Of a DNA stretch of 64,000 nucleotides, positions 12,301 through 21,018 are shown in pieces; positions within the stretch are counted from its first letter, which is position 1; each line of letters starts with the position of its first letter. The position numbers and the translations under genes were made by a program. The notes beneath the pieces are model-generated. The model saw only the letters and a program-made list of their open reading frames with translations. It was not told the DNA's origin and made no database searches. Source of the DNA: Ancistrus triradiatus (taxonomy: Eukaryota; Chordata; Actinopteri; Siluriformes; Loricariidae); the NCBI GenBank assembly GCA_025084515.1, contig JAJAGP010001499.1, positions 1 to 64,000 of the forward strand, given 5' to 3'.

Positions 12301-13066
12301 GAAGTTCCCATTAAAAGAAAAGTTAAGCAAAATGTTTCTGTATGCTGTAATTTCTCTAATAGTATTTATAATAAATAAAACGAATATGATGATGTAGCCA
12401 ATATGAGAGCGTATCAGCGTTATTTAGCGCAGTAAATTGTCACTGTAGGTTCTCGTGTCCTCAGAGGGTAAGTGTGAGTGATTCTGTGTCTGTGCCCTGT
12501 GATGGACCAGTGCCTTGTGCAGGGTTGGTTCCCAACTTGCACTATCAGGATAGGCCCCAGCTCCCGCCACCTTGAAATGGGTTAATTAATGAATGGATGA
12601 TTCCTTTCTTTTTTTTTGGTAACTGTTAAATTAATTTGCTCAGAAGGACAACACAAAGATTCTGTATCCCAGGCTCTGTGTTCAATAGAAAAGAACACAG
12701 TTTGGTCCACCAACATCCAACAAAGTTATGTGTCAAGAATGTCAAAGGGATTCTTGGGGTTCTAGCCATGTGGTTTCAAGTTTTGAGGTTCAAAACTATA
12801 GCTGACTCTAGCACCATTCACACAATCTCATTTATCCAGGTATTTATTGCAATTTGCCAAGGGGTTATTTACTGTTTGGACTATAATGCTAGACCTTTAA
12901 ATTACCTCATGTATGTTTGGGTGGAGGAATGGAAAATTGAACAAAACTCTCTCTTTATTTTCAGAAAATAGATGCCCAAGCGATAGAGGAGTTCTATGGC
13001 CTGACGTCTGACATTTCCAAAAACTCTGAGTCAGGCTACATCCTCTTCTACCAGTCCAGAGACTGA
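264..13066 (+). CDS. usp12: USP12 deubiquitinase, nine coding exons
   Basis: Ubiquitin-specific protease 12, a cysteine protease that removes ubiquitin from proteins and in vertebrates is activated by the WD-repeat proteins WDR48 (UAF1) and WDR20. Coding exons: 264-311, 3631-3711, 4492-4705, 5703-5971, 6992-7068, 7222-7305, 7744-7941, 8034-8112 and 12965-13066. All introns are GT-AG and all phases agree, giving 1152 nt and 383 residues; human USP12 has 370. Visible are the Cys box GNTCYCNS (Cys48), the QQDAHEF box, zinc-binding CxxC pairs (199/202 and 246/249), the His box GPNRGHY (His330) and Asp346. The MEILMTV start, PVNEHYFG and the terminal QSRD favour USP12 over its close paralogue USP46, which starts MTVRN and ends SRE. 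A few residues are USP46-like (MRVKK, GHYIT). The 13 extra residues lie in a Gly-rich linker in exon 4. Teleosts have a and b copies; which one this is cannot be decided here. Confidence 0.95.
312..1561. other. usp12 intron 1, first part: no recognised element
   Basis: AT-rich sequence inside intron 1. I see no conserved coding potential and no clear mobile element; open frames here are short and resemble no known protein. Confidence 0.4.
1562..1754 (-). mobile_element. tRNA-derived SINE, family 1
   Basis: Read on the minus strand it starts with a tRNA-like head (tggtagcctagtggtta, box A) and has a box B of the type gggttcaaatctg. It ends with the tail cgctctggataagggcgtct, widespread in teleost SINEs and L2-type LINE ends. 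Other copies are at 9168, 15279, 18200, 53491 and 54002. Confidence 0.75.
1830..2145 (+). mobile_element. Possible SINE, family 2, degraded
   Basis: Contains a box B-like gtttgagtcctg and a downstream 'gagggaggggagg' segment that recurs at 61862-62110. These shared pieces suggest a second tRNA-derived SINE family. Boundaries are unclear. Confidence 0.3.
2641..3076 (-). repeat. SINE-derived segment with tandem 152-bp unit
   Basis: A degraded family-1 SINE (2641-2786) is followed by two head-to-tail copies of a related unit: about 2787-2938 and 2939-3076, the second slightly truncated. The units share an unusual junction, 'ggagagagaaccttaacctc', and differ by few bases. The period of 152 bp is measured between the repeated 'cactggagag' sites. 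Confidence 0.6.
3631..3711 (+). CDS. usp12: usp12 exon 2
   Basis: Encodes residues 17-43, starting GANASALEKEIGPEQ and ending GLVN, directly before the catalytic box. Acceptor tttttcag, donor gtaagt; phase 0 at both ends. Confidence 0.93.
3834..4110 (+). mobile_element. Tc1-like fragment, 'aggtacacct' family
   Basis: Begins with the terminal motif tattaggtacacctgttc and runs into the helix-turn-helix part of a Tc1-like transposase, with several indels. No complete transposase and no right end. The same family is present at 4839-5043. Confidence 0.6.
4492..4705 (+). CDS. usp12: usp12 exon 3 (catalytic Cys box)
   Basis: Encodes residues 44-114 and the first base of Glu115. Begins with FGNTCYCNSVLQALYF; the first Cys (residue 48) is the catalytic nucleophile by family comparison. 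Acceptor ctgtgcag, donor gtaggg, phase 1 at the end. Confidence 0.94.
4839..5043 (+). mobile_element. Tc1-like fragment, 'aggtacacct' family
   Basis: Left part only of the same Tc1 family as at 3834, beginning near 'cactttattaggtacgcc'. It breaks off at 5043, where a different Tc1 family begins, so it was probably interrupted by that insertion. Confidence 0.6.
5044..5300 (+). mobile_element. Tc1-like left end, 'cagtggggcaaaaaag' family
   Basis: Contains the long left inverted repeat of a Tc1 family found more completely at 33204 and 37698 (shared: ctcctacttagaaagatgag, gtatttggtcacccacaaac). Only the left end is present, abutting another Tc1 fragment. Confidence 0.65.
5330..5600 (-). mobile_element. 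Terminal fragment of an unclassified inverted-end DNA transposon
   Basis: Shares blocks with 24665-24857 and with the left part of the element at 32778 (reverse complement of 'gccatgggtcctt', and the 'gagacgaatttttg' block). The family has termini of the type tacagtggtaccttggttc. No transposase is recognisable. Confidence 0.4.
5703..5971 (+). CDS. usp12: usp12 exon 4 (QQDAHEF box, Gly-rich linker, first CxxC)
   Basis: Encodes residues 115-204. It carries QQDAHEFLNYLL, then a linker with a Gly/Thr-rich run at 154-169 that human USP12 lacks, then TWVHEIFQGTLTNETRC and the first zinc CxxC (CLNC). The acidic residue run EEKSQQ before the linker is echoed by EKSQQ just after it. Donor gtgagc. Confidence 0.93.
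6241..6770 (+). repeat. Dispersed repeat, unclassified (copy 1)
   Basis: Part of this segment (about 6241-6420) is repeated in opposite orientation at about 20140-20350. Shared stretches include gagccagtttatatag, gtactacttacaataggaca and ggcacatacactta-like blocks. I cannot assign it to a known class. Confidence 0.5.
6992..7068 (+). CDS. usp12: usp12 exon 5
   Basis: Encodes VSSKDEDFLDLSVDVEQN and on to HCLR, residues 205-230. The exon starts GTAAGC straight after the acceptor CAG, so the 3' splice site carries a 5' splice-site consensus on its exonic side. Donor gtaagc, phase 2 at the end. Confidence 0.93.
7222..7305 (+). CDS. usp12: usp12 exon 6 (second zinc CxxC)
   Basis: Encodes GFSNTETLCSEYKYYCEQC and on to QKR. 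The YYCEQC pair completes the structural zinc site with CLNC of exon 4. Acceptor taaccacag, donor gtaagc. Confidence 0.93.
7312..7470 (+). repeat. Interspersed repeat 'tcaaatttatttctatggcg' family, deleted copy
   Basis: Begins with tcaaatttatttctatggcg, followed by a part resembling the end of the longer copy at 11391. Also related to 35335-35600 and 50440-50645. It starts seven bases after the exon 6 donor. Confidence 0.45.
7744..7941 (+). CDS. usp12: usp12 exon 7
   Basis: Encodes [20 protein letters not shown] through AVVVHCG, residues 258-324. This is the highly conserved palm/fingers part of the USP fold, including LHLKRF. Donor gtacgg; the following intron is only 92 bp. Confidence 0.94.
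8034..8112 (+). CDS. usp12: usp12 exon 8 (His box)
   Basis: Encodes SGPNRGHYITIVKS through DDDIVE. His330 of GHY and Asp346 of FDDD complete the catalytic triad by family comparison. Acceptor cttccag, donor gtcaga, phase 0. The following intron, about 4.85 kb, is the largest in the gene. Confidence 0.94.
8765..9075 (+). mobile_element. Tc1-like N-terminal fragment, 'tagacatgcctctatgacgc' family
   Basis: Contains a start and helix-turn-helix reading MTHSETVRRLTDFGRGIIGL, typical of the N-terminus of Tc1 transposases, then stops. A related copy is at 56808-57122 on the other strand. Non-functional remnant in usp12 intron 8. Confidence 0.6.
9168..9358 (+). mobile_element. tRNA-derived SINE, family 1, full-length
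   Basis: Head ggtagcctagcgggtaaggt, box B gggttcaaatccc, body cccacaattgcttggatt and tail gtcgctctggataagggcgt ending in tgtaaatgtaaatg. The flanking sequence (cgaaatgaatt before, aaaataaaaacgagacg after) belongs to another element, so it is probably a nested insertion. Confidence 0.8.
9370..9730 (+). pseudogene. hAT-type transposase remnant with BED zinc finger
   Basis: With a frameshift, the plus strand reads TVCKL and then GKNTTKLKRHLQACHPET at about 9637-9694. This is the C..-K-LKRH-...-H pattern of the BED zinc finger of hAT transposases and ZBED proteins. The frame is broken, and nothing else of the transposase is visible. Confidence 0.45.
9972..10310 (+). repeat. Diverged direct repeat, period 167 bp
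   Basis: Two adjacent units, about 9972-10138 and 10139-10310, share gtccacaccgag (starts 10045 and 10212), aagcagatct, tggtggaaatt and ccacttta-tgtg blocks. They differ by many substitutions. They resemble none of the transposons elsewhere in the window. Confidence 0.6.
11240..11360 (+). mobile_element. L2/SINE-like fragment
   Basis: Contains gggttcgagtcctgggc, then 'tttgcatgttttctgttggt' and 'gggatttccttgggtt'. This series is typical of teleost L2-type 3' ends and their SINE partners. Degraded. Confidence 0.5.
11391..11700 (+). repeat. Interspersed repeat 'tcaaatttatttctgtaact' family
   Basis: Shares with 35335-35600 and 50440-50645 the series aaatttatttctgtaactc, ctagtcccaaaccctaattg, gaaaccttgggaggacca and ttgggcagcctagatgtta. 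A common teleost interspersed repeat; its class is not evident from sequence. Confidence 0.5.
11793..12060 (+). mobile_element. hAT-like terminal sequence
   Basis: Starts 'agagatgccccgactgatcg' followed by gaccggaatcggctgg, a pattern of a widespread fish hAT element end. The right end is not found. Confidence 0.35.
12470..12600 (+). mobile_element. L2-type LINE 3' end fragment
   Basis: Contains the series ccctgtgatggaccagtgcc, ggccccagctcccgccacct and a gaatggatga end, typical of teleost L2-like 3' termini. Confidence 0.55.
12965..13066 (+). CDS. usp12: usp12 exon 9, C-terminus and stop
   Basis: Encodes KIDAQAIEEFYGLTSDISKN to the terminal FYQSRD and TGA at 13064-13066. Asp as the last residue matches USP12 rather than USP46. 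Acceptor tttcag. Confidence 0.94.
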   Translation, partial: KIDAQAIEEFYGLTSDISKNSESGYILFYQSRD

Positions 13067-15278
13067 GCCAATGGCAGTACAAGAATGGGACCATGCGGCT
13101 TTGTGCAACTCGGGCTTAGGCAGAAGACGGGGCTTGGGCTGTGTCCGCCCTCACTTCAGACCCTCTCAGCCGGGCCCAGAGTCATCCAGGTGTTTCAGCG
13201 AAGCTTTGGACCAAAGTCAGGAGCAGTTGATGTCAGAGAGGCCTGGACAGCACAGCTGTCACACTAGGCTGTGTTCTCCATCATCAGCATTGCCCAGCTT
13301 TGGGTTGAGTTACATGGGCACTCGTTTGCAACCACATCAGCAACATCGAATCGTTGCAGGACGGTCCGCGTGAAAGTTAAAAATTTTGGGATCTGCTTTC
13401 TGCATGGCAATTTATATTGTGCTTTGTCATGGAGGTGTGGCCTACTGTGAAAGGTAATGGTTTTCTGGAAACCATGTTTGGTGAGCATTGAGAGATGGAA
13501 ACTTTCTGCTTCAGCAGACCATGTCCAGATATTTATGTGTCTTGTAATTAGAGTTCTTGTTGTAATATGGCAATATGATGCAAATCCACTCCATCTCAAC
13601 AACTTGGTTAGCCTCGTTTAGATTCAGTTGTTTGGAAAGACGTTAGTGATTGTTTACTGGGATTTGGGAAGGAAAGCTTTTGCGTTTCGCAGGCAGCGAA
13701 TGAAGTCATATCCGAGGTGTTGAGCAGGACGCAGTGTGTGTTCTGGTGCAGCAGTTTAGTAATGAGTAAATGACATTTTGGTTTTGTGGTTGAAAACTAT
13801 TACCATTCTGACTGGCAGTGCACAGTATGAGCGTGCGGTGCTTTGACACTGCAGTGTGCACGCGACTGGTGGGGTATTTATTCCTGTAGCTGCTCTCGTG
13901 TCGACCGGACTCTTCTTTAAAAGTTCGTTTTACAAAAGGGATCCCGACTTCAAATTTGGGTCCTAGTAGATGTGGGAGATATTGCGAGAATATCATCATA
14001 CTTGAAGCCGAAACAGTGGAGCCATATTTAAGAAATGCAAACATGTCGAAAATATTTGCATGTTTAAAGATGTGGGAAAGAGAAGGAAGGAAAGTGGTTA
14101 AAATCAGTGGCACCTACTCAGAAATTTGTAAGCGTCGAGCTCGCTAGCTTGTCTGGAGTTTCAGACCTGACGATGACTGGGAATCTGAGGGTGCCCTGCT
14201 GATTGGAGCGACTGGTTAGTTATGGGCATCTGTGGATAGTGTGTACGGATTCGACAGGTTGGGAGCAGTTTGGGAAGATGTGGTGGCTAGACTCACAATA
14301 TTAGTTAAAGACAATATCAAAGCATTAGTATAGTACTGCACTGAACAATATAGTCATTATGTGTATCGGTTATCAAATTTAGCGAAAGCGAAAGTGGAAC
14401 GCTGCTGTGTTTTCAGGTTCTTCAAGACTGCGATTCCCTTTTCTGTCAGCAGGTGTCGCACGGGTTTGCTCGTACCAGTTTTCTGTCGTTTAGACGGGAA
14501 TTGGACGTATATAAGCAGTTTTTGTCCTGTTATCATCCTTAAAGCGAACGGACGTTGATCGGATGGATGTTAAATGGCGCATAGGAACCAGTTCTAAAAA
14601 CCCAGCTTCTCAGTATCAGTGTAATATCAACATATCCCTGTGGACTGTGCCCTTAATTTATTGTCTTGAATGAGTAGCTCGAGTTCTGTACTCGTCTTTA
14701 AGCCGGAGCTGGTTTCTCTCTGACATTGTACTTAGTAACTATTTAACTGGACTTCGGTGGAGAAGCAAAGTGAAGCAGGTCCTCTGTTGGAGTGTGACCA
14801 AGAATATCAAAAGTTGTTCTTCATTCTCGGTTCCTTCGAAAAACTCAATTTAAAATCACTTGAGCGCAAGAACAGCATGATCCTGTGAGTCTCTGCAATG
14901 GTTTAAAACCATATACTCTCATAATCCCCCCACCTTTGGTTGCGTTAATCCGAAGCAGAGATCGTTGTTGCGTGGATATATTCGGTAAATGTGACACAGG
15001 TGGTGTTTGACTGCCTTGCCTGCAGTACTAGTAGGGAGCATGCCCAGTAGCTGGCACTGTGAGGGCATTTGAAGCGAGTACATTCCTGCACTCTGCTGCT
15101 TCCCAGCTGATTTATAAGCTCTGTGAGCCAACCTGTGGCTAATAAAACTTTCAGCAAGTACCTACGCATACCAGATTAATGGAGCTGCTAATCTCTTACT
15201 TGTTTAGAATGGCACCAGCACCTCCATAACAACCTGGCATCTACGAGTCAGTTGACTTGGACGTGCACATTTATAGTT
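13067..15278 (+). other. usp12: Probable usp12 3'UTR
   Basis: About 2.2 kb downstream of the stop without a recognisable transposon, unlike most non-coding sequence here. An AATAAA lies at 15141-15146 and another at 16963-16968, beyond a SINE. Vertebrate USP12 mRNAs have long 3'UTRs, so either end is plausible. Open frames here resemble no known protein. Confidence 0.45.
15141..15146 (+). terminator. usp12: Candidate polyadenylation signal AATAAA of usp12
   Basis: First canonical AATAAA after the usp12 stop within repeat-free sequence, about 2.07 kb downstream. A second candidate is at 16963-16968. Confidence 0.3.
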
Positions 15279-15470
15279 ACATTTACAGCATTTAGCAGAC
15301 GCCCTTATCCAGAACGACTTACAATTGGTACAGTCTTACAATCCAAGCAGTTGTGGGTTAAGGGTCTTGCTCAAGGACCCAACAGTGGCTGCTTGACAGA
15401 GGTGGGATTTGAACCCTGGACTGTTTGGTCCAAAGTCCAGTACCTTACCCACTAGGCTACTACAGTCCCA
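15279..15470 (-). mobile_element. tRNA-derived SINE, family 1
   Basis: Near-complete copy on the minus strand: tail agcagacgcccttatccaga at the left, box B complement gatttgaaccctgg, and head complement ctaggctactacagtccca at the right. Confidence 0.8.
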
Positions 15471-16147
15471 CGAGGAATGTTTCCCGACTGTACTGCCGAG
15501 TAAATTCTGGCTTCTCGGAGCTGGAGGTTACTTTTGGAGTGGGAATACACCCCCCGAGAGCGTCCTCTCATAAGTTTGAAATGTAATTGCGGCAAAACGG
15601 AGCACAAACATGGCTATCCTGCATGCAAATTCAAGTATGCAAGAAGAAATGCAGTTAAAAATGTCACGTTTTAGCAACGAAAATGTGAGCTCAGTGTTTG
15701 AGGATCTTTCCGTTTGACCCGGTTCTAGCTGAGGTGTGTTCAGTGCTCAGATGTAGTTCTGGTTTATTATACGCCTTGAGATTTATTCCAAAGCTACCAC
15801 CTTGTGCTCTGTGCTGCTGGTTGGGCTCTAGCTCTGAATTTTCTTTAAACTGGGTTTATAGCTTTTTGACCATGTCATATCTTATAGCGTTTTGGCCATG
15901 GCTATTATTATACCCATAGGTTTTTGACCTCTACACTATTAAATCTGTCATATTTGACAACTTTTTGGTCACGTTACCATTACAGCCGTCATATTTCATA
16001 CTTTTCTGTCCAGAAGTCCATTATACCCATTATTATAACCACAAACATCCAGAGATCACAAGTATATAGACGTCTGTTACACACTGTTGTTTTGGTCAAG
16101 CTATTGAAACTTTTCTCACATTTCATAATTTTGGCCATGCTACCATC

Positions 16148-16262
16148 AAATCCATTCATTCATTTTCTTAAGCGCTCAATCCTGGAGAGTCGACATTGGG
16201 CGCCAGTCCATCGTAGGGCACATACTGTACACTCGCTGGCCACCGAGCCACTGTGCCGCCCA
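16148..16262 (-). mobile_element. L2-type 3' end fragment
   Basis: Minus-strand copy of the motif series 'cattcattttcttaagcgct', cgccagtccatcgtagggca and ccactgtgccgccc, seen in teleost L2 ends. Confidence 0.5.
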
Positions 16263-17178
16263 TTTTTGCCCATGACACCATTATATCTGCCATGTTTTGT
16301 AACTTGTACATATGGGATTGGCTTATAACTCCAGATATTTATTTTCCTTGCACAAACGCCTGGCTCTGCAAGACTAGGTAATGACTTGCCCTTATTACAG
16401 CTGCTGTAATGTTTGTATAAAGGTTATAAACAGGAAATTACAATCAAAATACACAGGCAGTGTTTATAACCCATCCTTCTTTGACAGCCTTCTAACATTG
16501 TGTGGAATAACTCATAATTTGATTATCTTCTTTAATTTGAAGTCACTGAATGAAAATAGGCAGAGGTTTCTGTAAATCTTTTGTTGTGTTTTATAATTTC
16601 AAATTGTAAATCTATTTTTGCCAATTAATCTTACCTGGATTCCTCGGGAAGTGGTTCTGGAGCCGTGGAGTGTTACATTGGGCGAGTTTGATTAGTGGGT
16701 TCAGTTAGCATTAACAAGCCGCAGTGCTACTGCAGATATTAAGTGTAATGCAGTCTTATACGAAGTCATGCTTCCATTTGCAGCATCATGGTATGTGTGT
16801 CTTGTGATTCCTTCAGCCACTGCCGCCTGCGTACAATGACAATGTTGTTGAGTACTGGTTTTACTTTACGAAAGTGCACTTTTGATAAGCAATGTACCGA
16901 CTGTCGGGGGTATGGAGTGTGTGGAATGTGAATGAAAGCTGGGACTGGTTCAACCTATCCCCAATAAAACAGACAAAAGATATCTGCTTTGAAGCCCAAG
17001 TGTGTTTCTTTGGATTGCAGTAGCAAAAAGCAGCAGGAATAAAACGAGAAAAAAGAATCTGTTATAAAGAAATACTAATAAAACATTGTTTATTTTTAGG
17101 GTGCCATTACAGTGAATATCCTTAATACATAAAATGTTCACTGGCTGTCCGTGATGGGAGCAAGTAGTCAGACATGCG

Positions 17179-17301
17179 GTACTGTGCAAAAGTCTTAAGC
17201 CACCATTAGATTTGTTGTTTTAGTGATGGTATAATGACCATCAATGGTAAAACAATGGTATGTCTAATCTAATGGTGGCCTAAGACTTTTGCACAGTACT
17301 A
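17179..17301. mobile_element. Short palindromic MITE of the 'actgtgcaaaagtctta' Tc1 family
   Basis: Both ends read gtactgtgcaaaagtctta in inverted orientation, and the whole 123 bp folds as a nearly continuous hairpin with a small centre. It is a non-autonomous derivative of the Tc1-like family with longer deleted copies at 25587, 34570, 47922, 50698 and 55391. Confidence 0.75.
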
Positions 17302-17419
17302 TACTCAAATTGGGGAGATTAACTCGTCTTTGGAATGTGGGAGGTACCCAGAGAAAAATCACACGGACATGGAGTTAGAAAGTGGGATTCGAGGGTATCT
17401 AGAGCTGAGCCGCATTATT

Positions 17420-17984
17420 TACCGTATTTTCCGGACTATAAAACGCACCGGGTTTTAAGACGCGATATCAACGATCAACTGCTAACAGGTATATTTTCAT
17501 ACATAAAGCGCACCGGGTTATAAGTGATGAAACAAAACTCTTAAGTTCCCTCGGAAGCTCAGTTTGGTCTTTACCTGGCGCAGGGCGTCTTGCTTCCTCC
17601 ACTTCCGTACCATTGATTCGTTAATGTTGAATTCTCTCACAGCTGCTCTATGTCCATGTTGTACTGCGTGACCGATAGCGTTGTGTTTGAAATCCGCTTC
17701 GAAAATGAATGAATGAATGCACGTACCCTAATGCTGAAGCACATACCGTATTACCCCGCTATGCTGCGCATTACGGTTGCCGTAAGCTTCGTAACTTACC
17801 AAGGCCGTGCTAAAACATTTTGACAGATTTATGAGCGCTGTGTACCATCTACAATCGGTTCTAGGTCAGAAAGCACAACCAGAATTAATTCATACATTAG
17901 ACGCACCGCATTTTTAGGCGCACTGTCGATTTTTGAGAAAGTTAAAGGATTTTAAGTGCGCCTTGTGGTCCGAAAAATACGGTA
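17420..17984 (-). mobile_element. Pogo-like MITE with taccgtattttccggac ends (copy 1)
   Basis: Terminal inverted repeats taccgtattttccggactat and its complement at the right end, about 565 bp. The internal sequence on the minus strand corresponds to the helix-turn-helix fragment seen at 48945-49130. The TA ends fit a TA target duplication. Confidence 0.65.
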
Positions 17985-18199
17985 ATTCAAATATAATAAT
18001 GTATAATTTTTAAAAGGGTTGTGCATGAATGTTTCAGGAGGTATAATCTCCAAAATTCTCTCTCCTTATCCCCAGGATTTGGTAGTTGGCTTGAATTTCT
18101 GGCCACATCACCACTTAACGCACTACATGAACAACATCTTTGCAGTGGGACTGTCTGTTTTAATCACACCCACTATTTGAATTTCTATACTTGCACTTA

Positions 18200-18368
18200 G
18201 TCATTTGGCAGAAGCTCTTATCCAGAGTGGCAAATCTTACAGTGTACAGTCCAAGCAGTTATGGGTTAAAGGCTTCGCTCAAGAGCCCAGATTGGCAGTG
18301 TTTGGGCTTGAACTCTGGACCTTCTGGTCAGTAGTCTAATACCTCACCCTTTTGTCACCACAGTCGCA
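18200..18368 (-). mobile_element. tRNA-derived SINE, family 1, degraded
   Basis: Minus-strand copy with tail 'cagaagctcttatccagagt', body caagcagttatgggttaaag and box B complement gggcttgaactctgg; several indels. Confidence 0.6.
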
Positions 18369-18399
18369 GTTGATTTTCATTGTCTTATCATATCAATTT

Positions 18400-20130
18400 C
18401 ACCAAATCATTTTGTCAAGTTTGTCATACTAGAGCTGCCCTGGCTTACTGTGTGTTGAAACTGTGAAGTGCAAACCTCCACAACTTTTAGAAAACAGTTG
18501 TTTTCAGAGTGTCACAACAAATCTCAGTCACATTACGTGTATAGATAGCAGCGAAGTCTGGGCAGCTGGACACGTGCAACTGACGGATGGACAGTGAAGC
18601 CAATTTCAAGCTGACCAAGTTAGTAAGCACGGCATTTCACAACATTTCACATTGAGATAGACCTTCAGATTACAAACAGACTCTTAAATCTGCTGTTAAA
18701 TGGTAAGGTTAAGATCATTAATGGCTTTAAAGTGAAATGATGCTAAAGTAAAATAAAAAAAACTCAGTGGTAGGAGTTTGAGCAGTTTTATTTTTAAAAA
18801 GTGTCAATCATTAGGTTTTAGGTTGATGTTATGAAACCTTATTTACAACAAAAAGAAAAGTGAAAATATATTGTGAGAACGTGCACTTACTTTAAAGTAA
18901 ATGTGACTAACACTTCAAAATACAAAGATTTGTTTGGGACAGTAGAAATTTGGTTAGTTGCAGTGAACTGTCTGGTTGCTTGAACCCTGCATTCTCTGGA
19001 GAGAGAAATCAGTCTGATGATGAATCTGGGTTTGGCAGACACCAGACGGACCTCAAGTTTTGTCACGAACAGGAGCAGGAGGACTCATCTGGGACTGTTA
19101 AATTGTCTGAACTTGGACTTGAACTTGGAATGTGAGTCTTAATTATCCTACATTTAACCAGAACAGTTACATTCTAGAGAGTTGTGAGTTACCATCTTAG
19201 TAGAGCCACCTTGGGAAGGATGGCAGAGCCCATGTGTAAAAAAAAAAAAAAAGGTCCGTAAAGAAGTGGTTTGTATTTGGCGTGTGTTAGGAAGAATTTC
19301 AAATTACACACCAACCCCATTGAGTATCTTTTTGACCTTTAAATCAGGAATATTCTCCCAACATCATTACGCTCTTGAGGCTGAATGGAACTGAAACCCT
19401 GCGGCCATATTCCAAAATCTCATGGCCAGCCTTCCTAAAGAGTGGAAGCTTTTCTAGCCTCAAACTCCATATTCATGACCACGATTTTGGAATGACATGT
19501 GCAACAAGCATGTATGGACGTGAAGGATGTAGATTAGATTCAAACAATGTTTCCTGTCCAACAAGTTCACGATGGTCAAGCTGGGCTTTGGTTTCTATCG
19601 CCTCCTAGTGGTTCAGTATTGCATCGCTCCTCTCCTCAAGCTTCTCTCCACTCTCACAGATTCTCCATGAGTTAAAAATCTGGATCCGAATGTCTCCGTG
19701 GGCGTTATAAAAAGGTCACGCTACAGTCGCCTCCAGATCAGCGTTTTGCACACTGAGAGTGGTCGCTGAAGAAATTCTGTAGAGATGGGCTTCTTTTGAT
19801 AATGGTCATCTGTAAAGAAAGTGCCAGAATTGATTCCTTCAGCTATTAAAAACACTCAGTACTACATAATAATTATTATACTCATAATTAAATGTCTTCA
19901 TACTGATACCTAAATATCTAAAGGGTTGGAAGCAGCTTGGCCTTCAAAAGACAAGTTTAAAATTCTAAAAAGCAAAACAAAACGAGCAAACCCCCCCTGT
20001 CTGTCTTTTAAACTCTAGACGTTGTGGCCGTGAGCAGCCAACCTGCACTGCGGAGCCACGAGCAGAGGCGGGAGTTAAAGAGCAGAAGTACTTCATATGT
20101 GTGAGTGTAAGCAACTCGCTTGCTCATTAG
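18400..20130. other. Intergenic sequence without recognised element
   Basis: Spacer between the two convergent genes. It contains a run of 15 A near 19239, and a TATA-like gttataaaaaggtcacg at about 19705 with no evident gene behind it. Short open frames resemble nothing known. Confidence 0.35.
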
Positions 20131-20139
20131 CTCACGTTC

Positions 20140-20350
20140 AGTCTAGAGACTGTTCTAACACTGTTGATGTGTTTAAAGACTTATTTGTACCAAGCTGTAA
20201 ATGGTGTTCATAAGTATATGTACCTGTCCTATTGTAAGTAGTACTCCTTCACTACTTGTATATTCTCTCTAACCTATAACTATATAAACTGGTTCACATT
20301 CTCTCGTTGAGGATCTGTTTCATCTGGCTGATCTTCCGTGTTGTTCGTAA
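20140..20350 (-). repeat. Dispersed repeat, unclassified (copy 2, inverted)
   Basis: Reverse-complement relative of 6241-6420 (shared: tcctattgtaagtagtac, ctaacctataactatataaa). A 72-codon minus-strand frame, 20280-20498, overlaps it and may be a leftover of its coding part, but I do not recognise the protein. Confidence 0.5.
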
Positions 20351-20559
20351 TACTGTCCATTAATGCCTTTTTAAATTCCGTCAAACAAAGTATCAGCTGT
20401 TTCAGTCGCTCATCAATCACATCTATGCATGTGTACACAGAATACTGGAACTCCATGCTAAATCCTGATGGCATTAAGAAAAGTACCTCTTCATTCAAGT
20501 ACTAGCTCAACCCAAATGTAGATTCACAGAGCGTTTGGTCCCAGAAAAAAATTTCCTAC

Positions 20560-21018
20560 AAGCAACTAACCAACGGATTTATTCCAACATGGATTAGTTT
20601 TATTGAAATGACTGCATGCTGAAATCATGTATATAAAATGTGTGTGAGCCGGTTATATGTGCACTCTGGCCAGCACGTCCATACGTATAAAACATTGCAG
20701 AATAAAAAGCGCATCCTTCTTTAAAGAACATTCATGTAGCTCAACATCTGGTCCCGTATTTACACTTTTTGATAATGTCCGATGAACAATGCCTTCATTT
20801 CTCTCCTGGAGTTTGTAGCTATATATGAGCATGCACTGCATGGCAAAAACTTCAAAACAAGTTGCACAGGACGGTTAGCTATGAATCCTAAACGTATATA
20901 TAATATCCATGACAGCATTCTGGTGTGAGGTATGTATGTACGTGTGTGAGTGTGAAGCAGGTGAGTAAGTCTACAGTCCACACGAGCACTAAGCACACTA
21001 CTCAAGCACATCTAGACG
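20560..21018 (-). other. Probable 3'UTR of the RhoGAP gene with polyA signals
   Basis: On the minus strand this follows the stop codon at 21019-21021. Two AATAAA hexamers in minus orientation lie at 20599-20604 and 20578-20583, giving a 3'UTR of about 450 nt. No transposon is recognised in it. Confidence 0.4.

Noticed and set aside
13071..14147. Several overlapping 60-135 codon frames on both strands after usp12
   Set aside because: No similarity to known proteins, no splice context, and they lie in the probable 3'UTR.
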